A DNA stretch of 64,000 nucleotides from Nitrospira sp. CG24A. GTDB lineage: Bacteria > Nitrospirota > Nitrospiria > Nitrospirales > Nitrospiraceae. The DNA lies in assembly GCA_002869925.2 (NCBI GenBank), contig NEWT02000018.1, forward strand, positions 1 to 64,000, written 5' to 3'. Made by a program: the position numbers and the translations under genes. Below, one piece after another: positions 40,395 through 50,264 of this stretch. The notes under the pieces are model-generated. The model was not told where the DNA came from, did no database searches, and saw only the letters and a program-made list of their open reading frames with translations. Position 1 is the first letter of the stretch. The number at the start of each line of letters is the position of its first letter.

Positions 40395-41450
40395 TTATGT
40401 GAAATGCGTGTAACTGGTGTTGGCCAATCGGTGGCGCGTGCCTTGAAGGGACAGAGCCTGTATTCCGAAGCGATAGGGATGAATTTCTCCAATGCAGGTC
40501 AGAGGGAACCCTCGCGTGAGCGCTGTCCGTTCGAGTCGCTGGCGTTGGTGTGGTGATACGGTGAAAAGCAATTCATAATCCTCTCCTCCCGTCAACGCCA
40601 GGTTCAATGGATCGAGTTTTCGAGAGGCGGCATAGGCGCGGCAGGCCGGCGATAAGGGGAGTGCGCTGAGATTCACCTCCACCCCGACATGGCTTTCCTC
40701 GCAGATGTGGCGAAGGTCTCCGGACAGGCCGTCTGAAACATCGATCGCCGAGGTTGCGAAGCCATGGGTGTTGAGCCACCGGCCGACCGCGACGCGCGCA
40801 GTTGGGCGCAGGTGGCGTCCGATCAAAAATCGCCGGTGCCTGAGTGAGAGCGTGGCGGTCCGTGAATGTCGTCTGACCCTGGTCGGCGGTTCGTTCAACA
40901 GTTTCAAGCCGGCCAGGGCGTCGCCGATGGTGCCGGTCACGTAGAGGCTATCGCCGATTTTCGCACCACTCCGAAAGAGAGCGGTGTGGGGAGGGACTAT
41001 TCCGATCAGTGTCAGACTGAGAAACCATTCTCCGCTCGATGCCGATGTGTCTCCACCGATGAGCCTCACGTGGTGCGGGCGGCATGCGGCCATCATCCCT
41101 CGGTATAGTTGATGAACATGTTGGTTGGTGCCAGTGCGGGGGATGGCCAAGGACACGAGCAGGTGTTGGGGGGTAGCTCCCATCGCGGCGATGTCACTGA
41201 GGTTTGCGGCCGCAGCGCGGAATCCGATATCGGCCATCGTGGCGGTTCGGAGGTCGAAGTGGACTCCTTCTGTTAAGAGATCGGTGGTCAGCACCGTCCA
41301 TTGGCCGGCCTTCGATGTGATGACGGCGGCATCGTCGCCGATCCCTCGAATTACCGAGGCCGTGCGGAGGTGATACTGTTTGCGGAGCGCGTGAATGAGA
41401 TCGAACTCGTGAATCGGAGAGCTGGTCTTCGTCCGGTATATGAGCGCCAT
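40395..41450 (-). CDS. thiL: Thiamine-monophosphate kinase
   Basis: A 351-residue ATP-dependent kinase producing thiamine diphosphate from thiamine monophosphate. Conserved parts: GIGDDAAVI (metal-binding acids), LTTDLLTEGVHFDL, AAANLSDIAAMGATP, IGGDTSAS, AIDVSDGLSGDLRHI and LALTGGEDYELLFTV. It belongs to the PurM-like ATP-binding superfamily. Start 41450 (MALIYRTKTSS) has AGGAG ten bases upstream; the 15-residue extension is not expected. Gap to the lon stop is about 215 bp. Confidence 0.93.
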   Translation of the reverse strand: MALIYRTKTSSPIHEFDLIHALRKQYHLRTASVIRGIGDDAAVITSKAGQWTVLTTDLLTEGVHFDLRTATMADIGFRAAAANLSDIAAMGATPQHLLVSLAIPRTGTNQHVHQLYRGMMAACRPHHVRLIGGDTSASSGEWFLSLTLIGIVPPHTALFRSGAKIGDSLYVTGTIGDALAGLKLLNEPPTRVRRHSRTATLSLRHRRFLIGRHLRPTARVAVGRWLNTHGFATSAIDVSDGLSGDLRHICEESHVGVEVNLSALPLSPACRAYAASRKLDPLNLALTGGEDYELLFTVSPHQRQRLERTALTRGFPLTCIGEIHPYRFGIQALSLQGTRHRLANTSYTHFT

Positions 41451-41665
41451 AGTAACAGGCTCCTGAACAACCGTTGCGAGTCGTGTGTCAAGCAACGACT
41501 AGCATATCTGAGAGGAGGAGGAAAATCTTCTGTAGGATAGCCGAATACAATGGGTTGAGGCGGATGTTGTCCTTGCTCGTGAGCAAAGACCGAACGTTCT
41601 TCATCTCAGCCGTGGCCTCAGCTGTCAAATGTAATGGAGCGCGATTCGGCTATTGTAGCATTCTG

Positions 41666-44170
41666 CTAGTGGCATGCTAGGGGCGGTGTCGTCGTGCTGG
41701 TTGCATGCACCGGCAGCGAGCGGGCGGCTGGCCTAGCCTTCGCGCGTGGGGTCTGTTTTTTTGACTGTGGGGGCCGGTGGTCTGGCTTACCGGTTGGGCG
41801 TGCGGACTTCGAGCCCTGCTGGAGCGCCACCTTCATCACGTCATCCATTGTGTCGGCAAAGACGAGGTGGATGCCCTTTAAGATGTGTTTGGGAATTTCG
41901 TCGAGATCCTTCTTATTGCGTTTCGGAAGAATCACGGTCGTGAGTTTGGCCCGCTTGGCCGCCAGAATCTTTTCCTTCAATCCTCCGATGGGGAGGATTC
42001 GGCCTCGAAGAGTAATTTCGCCGGTCATAGCAAGGTCTCTGCGTACAGGGATTTGTGACAACGTCGAGGCAATGGCAATGGCCATGGTAATGCCAGCCGA
42101 TGGCCCATCCTTGGGAATCGCTCCGGCCGGTACGTGGATATGGAGGTCTTGCGTGGTAAAGACATCGGGATTGATCCCGAGGGTATGCTCGCGCGACCTG
42201 ACGTAGCTCAAGGCGGCTTGTGCAGACTCCTTCATGACGTCGCCCAGTTGGCCGGTGAGGGTGAGTTGTCCCTTGCCCTTCATCGCCGTGGCTTCGATGT
42301 AGAGCACATCGCCGCCGGATTCCGTCCAGGCCAATCCTGTTGCCACGCCGATCTCATCAATCTTCAATTCTTCTTCGGGCACGAACTTCGGGACCCCGAG
42401 ATATTTGTGCAGATTGGCAGGATCGACAGGGAATCCTACGCCTTTGCCTTCCGCCACTTTCTTTGCCACTTTTCGCATGACGTTGGCGATCTCGCGCTCA
42501 AGGTTCCTGACGCCAGCTTCGCGTGTATAGTTGGCGATGATTTGACGCACCGCCGGCTCGGCGATGCGGACATGTTTCTCGGTGATCCCGTGTTCGTTAA
42601 GTTGCCGAGGAATCAGGTACTTCTGGGCGATGCCTAACTTCTCTTCTTCGGTATAGCCAGGGATTCCGATCACTTCCATCCGGTCGCGCAAGGCGGGCAA
42701 AATGGGGTCGATCAGGTTCGCCGTCGCAATGAACATCACTTCGGTCAGGTCGAATGGCACGCCCAGGTAATGGTCTGTGAACGAGTTATTTTGCTCGGGG
42801 TCGAGCACTTCGAGCAAAGCGGCGGAGGGATCGCCGCGAAAATCCATTCCGACCTTGTCGACTTCGTCCAGCATGAAGACCGGATTGTTGGTGCCGGCTT
42901 GTTTCATGCCTTGAATGATGCGCCCGGGAAGCGCGCCGACGTAGGTGCGTCGATGGCCACGGATTTCCGCTTCATCGCGAATGCCGCCAAGACTGATGCG
43001 GACGAATTCACGACCGAGCGCGCGGGCGATCGACTTTCCAAGCGAGGTTTTCCCAACGCCCGGTGGGCCGACGAAACAGAGAATCGGGCCCTTCATTTTA
43101 TCTTTGAGCTTACGCACGGCGAGATACTCAAGGATCCGCTCCTTTACCTTTTCCAGATCGTAGTGGTCCTCGTTGAGGACTTTGGCCGCGGCTTTGAGGT
43201 CGAGGTTGTCTTTGGACCTCTTGGACCAGGGTAATTCCACAATCCACTCGATATAGGTTCTGACGGTGGCGGACTCGGCGGTATCCGGGTGCATCTTCTC
43301 GAGGCGCTTGAGTTGTTTTTCGGTTTCTTTCAGTACCTTTTCCGGCATCTTCAGTTCGGCAATCCGTTTGCGAAATTCGGTAATTTCTTCCGCGCGTTCA
43401 TCGAGCTCGCCCAGCTCTTTTTGAATCGCTTTGAGTTGCTCGCGTAAGAAATATTCGCGTTGGGTCTTGTCCATTTCCCCTTTGGCTTGCGCCTGAATTT
43501 TCTGTTGCATGGAGAGGACTTCGATCTCTTTGCCGAGGATCTCACTGACGCGACGGAGGCGTTTGAGTGGATCAAGAATTTCCAGCACTGCCTGGGTGAT
43601 GTCGACTTTGAGGCCAAGATTGGAGGCCACCATGTCCGCAAGACGTCCGGGGTCTTCGAGGTTTTCGATGACGATCATCACGTCCGGGACTAAGACTTTG
43701 TCGAGACTCACGATCCGTTCAATTTGTTCCTTGACGGTTCGCATGGCGGCCTCGGTTTCAAGGCCGGCGCTCGGTGGCTTGTGTTCGATGAGTTTTTCGA
43801 TGCGCACGGAGTAATAGGGCTCCGTCTGGATATAATTGGAAATCTTGGCTTTCGAGAGTCCTTGCACGAGAATTTTGATGCGCTCATCGGGTAGTTTCAG
43901 CATCCGCATGATGATGCCCACCGTGCCGATGGTATGAATATCTCCCGGTGAAGGGTTCTCGACGTCCAAGGCTTTTTGTGTCGACAGGAAGATCATGCGA
44001 TTGCCGGCGAGCGCGGCTTCAATCGCTTTGATCGACATCTCTCGCCCGACAAATAATGGCAGCACCATATAGGGGAAGATGACGATATCTCGAACCGGCA
44101 AGAGCGGAAGTTGGTCGGGGATTTCGACGTTTTGGGGCGGCTGCAAGTCTTGTTCGATCGGGTCGTTCAT
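41666..44170 (-). CDS. lon: ATP-dependent Lon protease
   Basis: An 834-residue cytoplasmic protease. The LON substrate-binding domain (about 18-215, [24 protein letters not shown]) and central coiled coil precede the AAA+ module with Walker [10 protein letters not shown], Walker [10 protein letters not shown] and the sensor region. The S16 domain has the catalytic serine in [10 protein letters not shown] and the lysine in [13 protein letters not shown]. The C-terminal tail (about 785-834) is basic and proline-rich ([16 protein letters not shown]), longer than in most Lon proteins. It degrades damaged and regulatory proteins, and tmRNA-tagged ones in part. The start ATG 44170 begins MNDPIEQD. 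Confidence 0.96.
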   Translation of the reverse strand: MNDPIEQDLQPPQNVEIPDQLPLLPVRDIVIFPYMVLPLFVGREMSIKAIEAALAGNRMIFLSTQKALDVENPSPGDIHTIGTVGIIMRMLKLPDERIKILVQGLSKAKISNYIQTEPYYSVRIEKLIEHKPPSAGLETEAAMRTVKEQIERIVSLDKVLVPDVMIVIENLEDPGRLADMVASNLGLKVDITQAVLEILDPLKRLRRVSEILGKEIEVLSMQQKIQAQAKGEMDKTQREYFLREQLKAIQKELGELDERAEEITEFRKRIAELKMPEKVLKETEKQLKRLEKMHPDTAESATVRTYIEWIVELPWSKRSKDNLDLKAAAKVLNEDHYDLEKVKERILEYLAVRKLKDKMKGPILCFVGPPGVGKTSLGKSIARALGREFVRISLGGIRDEAEIRGHRRTYVGALPGRIIQGMKQAGTNNPVFMLDEVDKVGMDFRGDPSAALLEVLDPEQNNSFTDHYLGVPFDLTEVMFIATANLIDPILPALRDRMEVIGIPGYTEEEKLGIAQKYLIPRQLNEHGITEKHVRIAEPAVRQIIANYTREAGVRNLEREIANVMRKVAKKVAEGKGVGFPVDPANLHKYLGVPKFVPEEELKIDEIGVATGLAWTESGGDVLYIEATAMKGKGQLTLTGQLGDVMKESAQAALSYVRSREHTLGINPDVFTTQDLHIHVPAGAIPKDGPSAGITMAIAIASTLSQIPVRRDLAMTGEITLRGRILPIGGLKEKILAAKRAKLTTVILPKRNKKDLDEIPKHILKGIHLVFADTMDDVMKVALQQGSKSARPTGKPDHRPPQSKKQTPRAKARPAARSLPVHATSTTTPPLACH

Positions 44171-44402
44171 CGGTTATGTTCTCAACGTGTGCTCAGTGGT
44201 GAGTGAGAGAGGCAGTGCTATCGTCCCTGCGTGTCATGGCTTCAGGATAGTGACATATGTCGCACACACAAGAGGGTCGTGATGTCGTCTGTCTGGCTTG
44301 TCGGTTCGACAGGTACTCGCCGGATAAACCAGACCGACCGGGCGTATCCTTAATGGACAGCCCTATGCGATTTCTCGCTCACAAAGGATTTCCTGTCGCG
44401 TG

Positions 44403-45314
44403 CTAAGTTTTTACAGCCATTTTCTTGCGGCGTTCGCCGGAAGGCCACATCCGATTCTGCAGATACTCGTTGAATTCCGGTCCCAGGGAGGGGTTTTTGA
44501 GTGCGAATTCGACGGTCGCAATGAGAAAGCCTAACTTATCCCCGGCATCGTACCGTTGTCCTTGTATCTCCAGCGCAAACATAGGGGATTTCTTCGCCAA
44601 TTCCACGAGCGCATCGGTCAATTGGATCTCGCCGTTTTTACCGGGCCGTGTCTTTCTCAGGATAGAGAAAATGTCCGGCGGTAGGACATAGCGGCCGATG
44701 ACTGCCAGATTGGATGGGGCGTCGGCCGGTGCCGGTTTTTCAATAAGGCCTTCAACTCGATGGAGCCCTGCTGAGAGGGTTCGAGGCGCCACGATTCCAT
44801 AACGGCTGACGTCATGGCGGGGGACCTCTTGCACACCGAGGATGGCGCCGTGTCGTTTCTTGTAGGCATGAATGAGTTGCGCAAGGCCGGCCACCGGGGC
44901 GTCAATGATTTCGTCCCCGAGAATGACGGCAAAGGGTTCGTCACCGATCAGCCGTTGAGCGCAGAGGACCGCATGGCCAAGTCCAAGGGCCTCCGACTGA
45001 CGGACGTAACAGAAATTTGCAAGCGTGGAGATGTGTCTCATCTGGCTCAAGAGCTGCGCTTTGCCGTTGCCCTTGAGATTTTCTTCCAATTCGACGGACC
45101 GGTCAAAATGGTCCTCGATCGCGCGCTTGCCCCTTCCGGTGATGATAATAATATCTTCGATTCCGGAGGCGACCGCTTCTTCCACGGCATACTGAATGAG
45201 TGGTTTGTCGACGAGCGGCAACATTTCTTTGGGAGACGCTTTCGTCGCGGGAAGGAAGCGCGTGCCAAGGCCAGCGGCGGGAATCACAGCTTTACGGACA
45301 TCATAACGTGACAT
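44403..45314 (-). CDS. galU: UTP-glucose-1-phosphate uridylyltransferase
   Basis: A 303-residue enzyme making UDP-glucose, a donor for envelope glycans. The nucleotidyltransferase signature is at the N-terminus (VIPAAGLGTRFLPATKASPKEMLPLVDKP), followed by IIITGRGKRAIEDHFD, FAVILGDEIIDAP and GLIEKPAPADAPSNLAVIGRYVLPP. It is the bacterial GalU type. The start lies six bases beyond the -10 element of its promoter (45321-45349), so the mRNA is probably leaderless. It is monocistronic; lon lies downstream on the same strand after about 230 bp in which I see no gene. Confidence 0.95.
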   Translation of the reverse strand: MSRYDVRKAVIPAAGLGTRFLPATKASPKEMLPLVDKPLIQYAVEEAVASGIEDIIIITGRGKRAIEDHFDRSVELEENLKGNGKAQLLSQMRHISTLANFCYVRQSEALGLGHAVLCAQRLIGDEPFAVILGDEIIDAPVAGLAQLIHAYKKRHGAILGVQEVPRHDVSRYGIVAPRTLSAGLHRVEGLIEKPAPADAPSNLAVIGRYVLPPDIFSILRKTRPGKNGEIQLTDALVELAKKSPMFALEIQGQRYDAGDKLGFLIATVEFALKNPSLGPEFNEYLQNRMWPSGERRKKMAVKT

Positions 45315-45320
45315 GGCTCG

Positions 45321-45349
45321 ATACTATGTGATGAGGTAGACGATGTCAA
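45321..45349 (-). promoter_or_regulatory. galU promoter, leaderless geometry
   Basis: On the minus strand TTGACA (45344-45349), a 17-base spacer and TAGTAT (45321-45326) precede the galU ATG by only six bases (CGAGCC). Transcription would start at the A of the start codon. Confidence 0.7.
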
Positions 45350-45658
45350 GGAATGCAGGAACGATCGTACGGTTTCGTGACGGATGTTGGGTGCCAAAGG
45401 AGGGCTCGTACACGCCATGTGTGCATAAGTGACAATGGTAAGGTCTGCTTCTCATATTACCCATGGCACTCATCTGCAACAGTGACGCTGAGTATCCATC
45501 TGACTCGGGTTCCTTCCTATACGTGAACACCCCTGCAGTGCTCGCGCAACGTGAGTGAGAATGGACCCCACCAGCCTCAACAAATCTGTCGAGTGTGCAG
45601 TTGTCTATCGAGCGTTTTCACATTTCGGATGCGGAGTGTAAGAGTGAAGGGAGACGTG

Positions 45659-45799
45659 ATGGCTTACTGGAACGAGAATGGGCGAGCCATACATGACTGT
45701 ATCGCATCATCTGAGGCGCGACGTTTCGCGACAGCGGGCGTTGAGCCTCGAATCGTCGTCTGTCGTGCTTGCCTCGCCAGGTTGCAACGAGCTATGTGA
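45659..45799 (+). CDS. Possible 46-residue protein
   Basis: ATG 45659 follows GAAGGGAG by six bases and encodes MAYWNENGRAIHDCIASSEA..., ending with VVCRACLARLQRAM. The paired cysteines (CRAC, and DC upstream) could bind metal. No family recognised. The frame is open further upstream to 45551, but the ribosome site favours 45659. The galU-bamA gap around it is otherwise without recognised genes. Confidence 0.3.
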   Translation: MAYWNENGRAIHDCIASSEARRFATAGVEPRIVVCRACLARLQRAM

Positions 45800-45879
45800 A
45801 TAATTATGGGCTATCAGCTTTACATTCAAATACTTGCCCAATATAATCCGGGGGTTTTGCACGTAGGTGACCGTGAGGG

Positions 45880-45948
45880 ACACGTGTGCGTTGATCGCAC
45901 GAGTTGTTCACGCCCGTCACTCCTGCTGCCAGCGGCGCACACGTGTGC
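45880..45948. promoter_or_regulatory. Two ACACGTGTGC palindromes upstream of bamA
   Basis: ACACGTGTGC occurs at 45880-45889 and within the perfect 12-bp palindrome GCACACGTGTGC at 45937-45948. Two copies 58 bases apart, upstream of an envelope operon, look like binding sites, but I do not know a regulator for them. Confidence 0.35.
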
Positions 45949-46067
45949 CAGGTCCATCGTGTGTGCGAATGTGTGGTGGAGAGGGAGCCTGTACGGTTAC
46001 GGCCAAAGTTAGGGTTGCCCATCATGCCGGTATTATTTCTTCCGTGTTCGTATGGGATACAGATCCA

Positions 46068-48395
46068 GTGAAGGGAGTCTGCTGTTGGGCGGGGCCGCGC
46101 TGGCTTGTCATCATGGTATTCGTCACCCTGGTCTGCAGTTTGCTGCCGGTATTTGCGATCGCCGCGGAGCCAGCCGGCGTGAAAGTGACGACGATAGAAA
46201 TTCGAGGGAATAAACGGATCGAGTTACCGGCGATTCTCGGTCGATTGACATTGAAACCAGGTGATCCCTATACCCCTGAAAACGTCCGCGGACAGATCAA
46301 GATCCTCTACGAAACCGGATACTTTGAAGAGGTGCAGGTCGAGACGGAAGCGGGGACGGGAGGTACGGCCCTGGCGTTTCTGGTCCGTGAGAAACCGTTT
46401 ATTACCGAGATCGTATTTGACGGGAATACCGCGCTCAGCGACGATAAGCTCAAAGAGAAGATCACGATCAAGAGCCAAGCCTTTCTCGATCAGTTGCAGG
46501 CAAAAGAGAGTGCGGAGAAGATTCGTCTCGCCTACCAAGGGGACGGCTATTTCAATTGCAGTGTGATCCCAGTCGTGCAGACCCTGGACGAAGATCGGAA
46601 GCGCCTGACATTTCTCGTAAAAGAAGGGGACAAGGCGCGCGTCAAAACGGTGAATTTTGACGGTCTGCATGCGGCGACCAAAGATGAGATGTTTAAGGTG
46701 ATGGCGACGCGAGAATGGATTCCTTGGCACGGGCTGATCACGCAACTTAAATTGCCGTCTATGCTTTCAGATGCTGGGGTTTTAAAGCGGGAAGAAATGA
46801 ACAACGACGTAGAGCGGGTCAAAGAGGTCTTGCTCAACAAAGGCTATTTAAACGCCCGGGTCGGGTTGCCGACGGTGGAGCTTAGTGAGGACAAAAAATG
46901 GTTCGTTGTGACGTACGCGGTCATGGAGGGGGAGCCGTTCACCATCGGTGAAATCGGGTTCCGCGGGAATACGGTGTTCGAAGATCCAGAGCTTCGCCAG
47001 GGGCTCAAGATGAAGGAAGGGGAAATTTTCCAGCGTCAGAAACTCCGCGACGAGATTACACGATTGAACGATCTGTATGGGAGTAAGGGCTATTCGTTTG
47101 CTGATGTCTCTCCCAATGTGGTTCCGAACACCACGGAGCGGACCGCAAGCATCATTCTGACCATCAAGGAAGGAGAGATGATGCGGATCCGTCAGATCAA
47201 TATCAGTGGGAACGAGAAGACCAAAGACAATGTGGTTCGTCGTGAGATCCGTGTCGATGAACAAGATGTCATCGATACCCCCGCCTTGAAACGGAGCTTT
47301 CAGCGTCTCAATAACTTGAACTTTTTTGAGACGGTGGAAATCCTTCCGGCGCAAGTGGGCACGGACAAGGTCGATCTGAATGTTCGCGTGAAAGAAAAAC
47401 CCACCGGCCAGTTCAGCGTCGGCGGCGGATTCAGCACGCTGGACCAGGTGGTCGGCATCGCCGATATTACGGAGGGAAATCTTGGTGGGAATGGCTGGAT
47501 GGGGCGAGTCCGCGGTCAGTTGGGCCAGCGGCGGCAAATCGGGTTGATCACATTTCGCAATCCCTACGTGAACGACTCCTTGACCTCCATGCAGTTGGAC
47601 GTCTACGCCACGGCGACGAACTACATCACCTATTTTGAGAAGAAAACCGGCGCTAGCATGACATTAGGTCGATATCTTTCAGAATATACCTCTGGAAGCG
47701 TGAGTCTGTTCGCGGAGGAATTGAATTTTAAAGATCCGGCAGTAGGCATCTGCCCGGATCGATTTCCTATTGTGTGTCGGCAACTTGGGAGTCAGTCGTC
47801 GACCGGGTTCCGCACGTCGCTCGCTCGCGACACACGAGACTACTACATGGATCCGCGCAGCGGCTGGCGAGCCTCGGTGGGCTTCGACTTGGGGACGCCC
47901 TACCTAGGCGGGACCAATAACTTCTATAAGTATTATGTCGATGTGATCAAATATTTTCCGCTCCCTTTCGATACGCGGTTTTCTTTTCGCGCTCGCTATG
48001 GCGCCGCAGTCGGCGTGGGTGGGGAGCCTATTCCGTTGACTGAGCGATATTTCGTCGGCGGTATCAATACAATACGTGGGTTCTCCTTCGGACGTGCGGG
48101 GCCGGTGACCAACACCAATTCCCTTCTTGGGGCAAGCAAGCAGTTGATTTTCAATAACGATTTTATCTTTACGATTTCCGCTGACGCAAAATTGAACGGG
48201 GTGATCTTTTTCGACTATGGGAAAGGCTTCGACGACGACGAACCTCTCTCATCCAAGTTGCGGAAAACAGTTGGACTAGAAGGGCGGTGGATTTCGCCCT
48301 TTGGCCCTCTCCGTGCCGCATACGGGATCAATATCGATCCCAACCCAGGAGAGCGTAAAGGGGTCTTCGAGTTTACGATCGGGACGTTGTTCTAA
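46068..48395 (+). CDS. bamA: Outer membrane assembly factor BamA
   Basis: About 775 residues. A signal peptide (hydrophobic run LVIMVFVTLVCSLLPVFAIAA) is followed by five POTRA domains (starting VKVTTIEIRGNKRI; later FITEIVFDGNTALSD, RVKTVNFDGLHAATKDE, FTIGEIGFRGNTVFEDPELRQ, RIRQINISGNEKTKDNVVRREI) and the 16-strand Omp85 barrel with RYFVGGINTIRGF, the conserved lid-lock motif. BamA inserts outer membrane proteins. The start is uncertain: GTG 46068 gives a charged n-region (MKGVCCWAGPRW), ATG 46113 is the alternative, and the frame opens at 45867. It heads the envelope gene block. Confidence 0.94.
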   Translation: MKGVCCWAGPRWLVIMVFVTLVCSLLPVFAIAAEPAGVKVTTIEIRGNKRIELPAILGRLTLKPGDPYTPENVRGQIKILYETGYFEEVQVETEAGTGGTALAFLVREKPFITEIVFDGNTALSDDKLKEKITIKSQAFLDQLQAKESAEKIRLAYQGDGYFNCSVIPVVQTLDEDRKRLTFLVKEGDKARVKTVNFDGLHAATKDEMFKVMATREWIPWHGLITQLKLPSMLSDAGVLKREEMNNDVERVKEVLLNKGYLNARVGLPTVELSEDKKWFVVTYAVMEGEPFTIGEIGFRGNTVFEDPELRQGLKMKEGEIFQRQKLRDEITRLNDLYGSKGYSFADVSPNVVPNTTERTASIILTIKEGEMMRIRQINISGNEKTKDNVVRREIRVDEQDVIDTPALKRSFQRLNNLNFFETVEILPAQVGTDKVDLNVRVKEKPTGQFSVGGGFSTLDQVVGIADITEGNLGGNGWMGRVRGQLGQRRQIGLITFRNPYVNDSLTSMQLDVYATATNYITYFEKKTGASMTLGRYLSEYTSGSVSLFAEELNFKDPAVGICPDRFPIVCRQLGSQSSTGFRTSLARDTRDYYMDPRSGWRASVGFDLGTPYLGGTNNFYKYYVDVIKYFPLPFDTRFSFRARYGAAVGVGGEPIPLTERYFVGGINTIRGFSFGRAGPVTNTNSLLGASKQLIFNNDFIFTISADAKLNGVIFFDYGKGFDDDEPLSSKLRKTVGLEGRWISPFGPLRAAYGINIDPNPGERKGVFEFTIGTLF

Positions 48396-48433
48396 ACAAG
48401 CCAAGTCTGTGACTGGGATGTGGAGGTGGCAGT

Positions 48434-48988
48434 GTGATCCAGGTTGACGCGGTTGCGAAGAAGATGTTCAGTGTCGCCGGTCTGTTGGCGGCGCTCCTCG
48501 TTGTGTCCGGCTGTGCTGCCGGTGTGGCTAAGGTCGATGGGAAGATAGGAGTCGTTGATGCGGCCCGTGTTCTCAGCGAAACGAATGTCGGTAAGAAGGC
48601 GAAGGACTCCTTGACCATCTTCTCGAAGAATCGCCAGGCATTGATCGAGATGGATGAGAAGGAACTTCGCCGGATGGAAGAAGATTTTGGGAGGCAGGCG
48701 AGCGTCTTGAGCCCGACCGCGAAACGGGAGCGCGAAGAGCAGTTTCGACGTCGCGTCACAGAGTATCAGCAGAAAGCGAACGAGATGAACCGCGAGGTTC
48801 AGGAAAAACAGAAGGACGTGCTCGAAGGGTTTCGCGAGAAAGTCGGAGTGATGGTGGGGAACGTCTCGAAGCGCCTTGGATTACAGGTCGTCATCGATAA
48901 GGGGAAAGGGGGCCCTACCCTCTATAGCGATGAAGGCCTCGATATCACCGGTCAGGTGATCGATGAATTCAATCGTGAATATCCGTAG
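48434..48988 (+). CDS. Skp/OmpH-family periplasmic chaperone, lipoprotein type
   Basis: A 184-residue OmpH-family protein. The signal ends with a lipobox (VVSGC), so this copy is probably lipid-anchored, unlike classical soluble Skp. The fold is visible: KIGVVDAARVLSETNVGKKAKDSL, a long helical arm (about 60-125, EKELRRMEEDFGRQASVL...EYQQKANEMNREVQEKQKDVLEGF) and the closing strand LQVVIDKGKGGPTLYSDEGLDIT. Skp-like trimers escort unfolded outer membrane proteins to BamA. GTG 48434 follows GGAGGTGG. It is the first of two Skp-like genes in tandem. Confidence 0.85.
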   Translation: MIQVDAVAKKMFSVAGLLAALLVVSGCAAGVAKVDGKIGVVDAARVLSETNVGKKAKDSLTIFSKNRQALIEMDEKELRRMEEDFGRQASVLSPTAKREREEQFRRRVTEYQQKANEMNREVQEKQKDVLEGFREKVGVMVGNVSKRLGLQVVIDKGKGGPTLYSDEGLDITGQVIDEFNREYP

Positions 48989-49068
48989 GCATCGGTTCGG
49001 CATGGCCCTTTCTCTGCGGCGAACGATGGCCAGGCATCTGCTGTGTTCGTGGCCCCAAAAAATCCTCA

Positions 49069-49098
49069 CGTATTCCAGCGAATACGCGTCCGTTTTTT
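49069..49098 (+). terminator. Weak terminator-like hairpin between the two skp genes
   Basis: CGTATTC-CAGC-GAATACG (49069-49086) followed after six bases by TTTTTT (49093-49098). The short stem and the spacer make it weak; it may attenuate rather than stop transcription. The rest of 48989-49321 shows no gene. Confidence 0.4.
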
Positions 49099-49321
49099 GT
49101 GGTGTGCCGTTGCCCCTCTGCCTGTGTGTCTTTCGATTCGTGGTGAATGGCGGTGGGAGAGAGGCATCGTGCCGCATGATTCATAACGGTGTGTCGGGGA
49201 AGCGGATTGTTCCTGAATCGACCTCGTTCATACGCAAGAGCGGCGGTCTGGCGATGGCCGGAGAAATGTTCGTGACTATTGTGGGTGACTGTCGTACTCA
49301 TGTGGAACGAAGGAGGGTTCG

Positions 49322-49861
49322 ATGGAACGACTGAGAGTACTTCAATTGATGAGTGTGGCCGCCTTGTGGTTGGCGATGGTGTCGCCGGCCTTGTCGGATG
49401 ACACGTTCAAAGTTGCCGTGATGAACCAGCAAACGGTGGTTGAGCAATCGAAGGCCGGCAAACGTGCATTGGAAGAGCTGAAGGCGTATTCCATGAGCAG
49501 ACAGAGAATCATCAATGCCGACGATCTGGAATTGAAAGAGTTGCAACAGGCGACTCAAGACGAGAAGATGTCCGACAGCGCAAAGCAAGAGAAGCAGAGT
49601 CAGTTCCAGGCCAAGCTAGACGCCTATCAACGCCGCCTATCCGACTTCAATCGCGAGATTCAACAGAAGCAGCGTGACATGGTGGCGGAATATTCAAAAA
49701 AAGTGCAAGCCGCTGCGCAAGCCGTCGGGGAAAAAAATGGGTTTGTTGCCGTGATCGACAAGGGAAACGAGACAGTCATGATGAGGATTGTCCTCTATCA
49801 TCAACCCGCATTGGATGTGACGGATCAAGTGGTGAAAGAGTTCGATCGGCAGAATAAATAG
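49322..49861 (+). CDS. skp: Skp/OmpH-family periplasmic chaperone, soluble type
   Basis: A 179-residue protein with a cleavable signal (MERLRVLQLMSVAALWLAMVSPALS) and no lipobox cysteine. The body is the OmpH fold: FKVAVMNQQTVVEQSKAGKRALEELKAYSMSRQ, helical arms to about 130 (QAKLDAYQRRLSDFNREIQQKQRDMVAEYSKKV), then GFVAVIDKGNETVMMRIVLYHQPALDVTD. It likely carries outer membrane proteins across the periplasm. GGAGGG precedes the start. Normally lpxD would follow; here repeats follow. Confidence 0.85.
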   Translation: MERLRVLQLMSVAALWLAMVSPALSDDTFKVAVMNQQTVVEQSKAGKRALEELKAYSMSRQRIINADDLELKELQQATQDEKMSDSAKQEKQSQFQAKLDAYQRRLSDFNREIQQKQRDMVAEYSKKVQAAAQAVGEKNGFVAVIDKGNETVMMRIVLYHQPALDVTDQVVKEFDRQNK

Positions 49862-49871
49862 AGGGGAGGGG

Positions 49872-49969
49872 AGAGGAGCGACCCGGTGCCCTTCTTGCTC
49901 GCAGAACGCGCACGATAGGAATGTGCTCGTTCGATGCGCGCAGTAAAGGGCAGCCGTGGTCACTCCTCT
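49872..49969. repeat. Hairpin element copy C
   Basis: The conserved core (49895-49944: TTGCTCGCAGAACGCGCACG, ATAGGAATGTGCTCGTTCG, ATGCGCGCAGT) sits between 22- to 24-base arms AGAGGAGCGACC...GCCCTT (49872-49892) and AAGGGC...GGTCACTCCTCT (49946-49969). The core is almost identical to copy A (5241-5290), while the arms are unrelated. Confidence 0.8.
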
Positions 49970-50120
49970 TAAGAAATGTATAGGGAATCGGGAAGGCTCT
50001 TTTGGGACTCACGCAGGAGAAGCTCAATCAGCCACCATCCCTGGGGGGATGATGGCAAGCTCGGAAGGATCATTTGAAAGTTCGCCACTAAAATCATAGT
50101 GGTGTCTATGTCAACAGAGG

Positions 50121-50248
50121 ATCAGGGTGCTCAAAAGGCCGTCCAGCAAGGCCGCAGGCGAGTCGAAACCGGAGGCGTACCCTCAGGGGTACGTTGAGAA
50201 TTTCGATGAGCTGAGAACGAAGCTGGCGGACTTTTTCAGCATTCTGAT
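50121..50248. repeat. Element with GCTGAAAAAG ends in the fabZ leader
   Basis: Left end GGGTGCTCAAAAGGCC (about 50125) and right end GGACTTTTTCAGCATTCTG (50229-50247) are inverted. The interior (AGTCGAAACCGG, GTACCCT-CA-GGGGTAC stem) is the same as the element at 63797-63926 in opposite orientation. The fabZ ribosome site lies just beyond it. Read in the fabZ frame it is open (SKAAGESKPEAYP...), which creates a false N-terminal extension. Confidence 0.8.
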
Positions 50249-50264
50249 AGAGGAGGTTCTGCCG

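Noticed and set aside
45867-46067. Upstream 67 codons of the bamA frame
   Set aside because: Cys/Arg-rich, unlike a signal peptide, and covers the ACACGTGTGC palindromes; a later start fits a signal sequence better.
50127-50264. N-terminal extension of FabZ by 46 residues
   Set aside because: The extension is translated repeat sequence; a strong ribosome site and the family start are at 50265.
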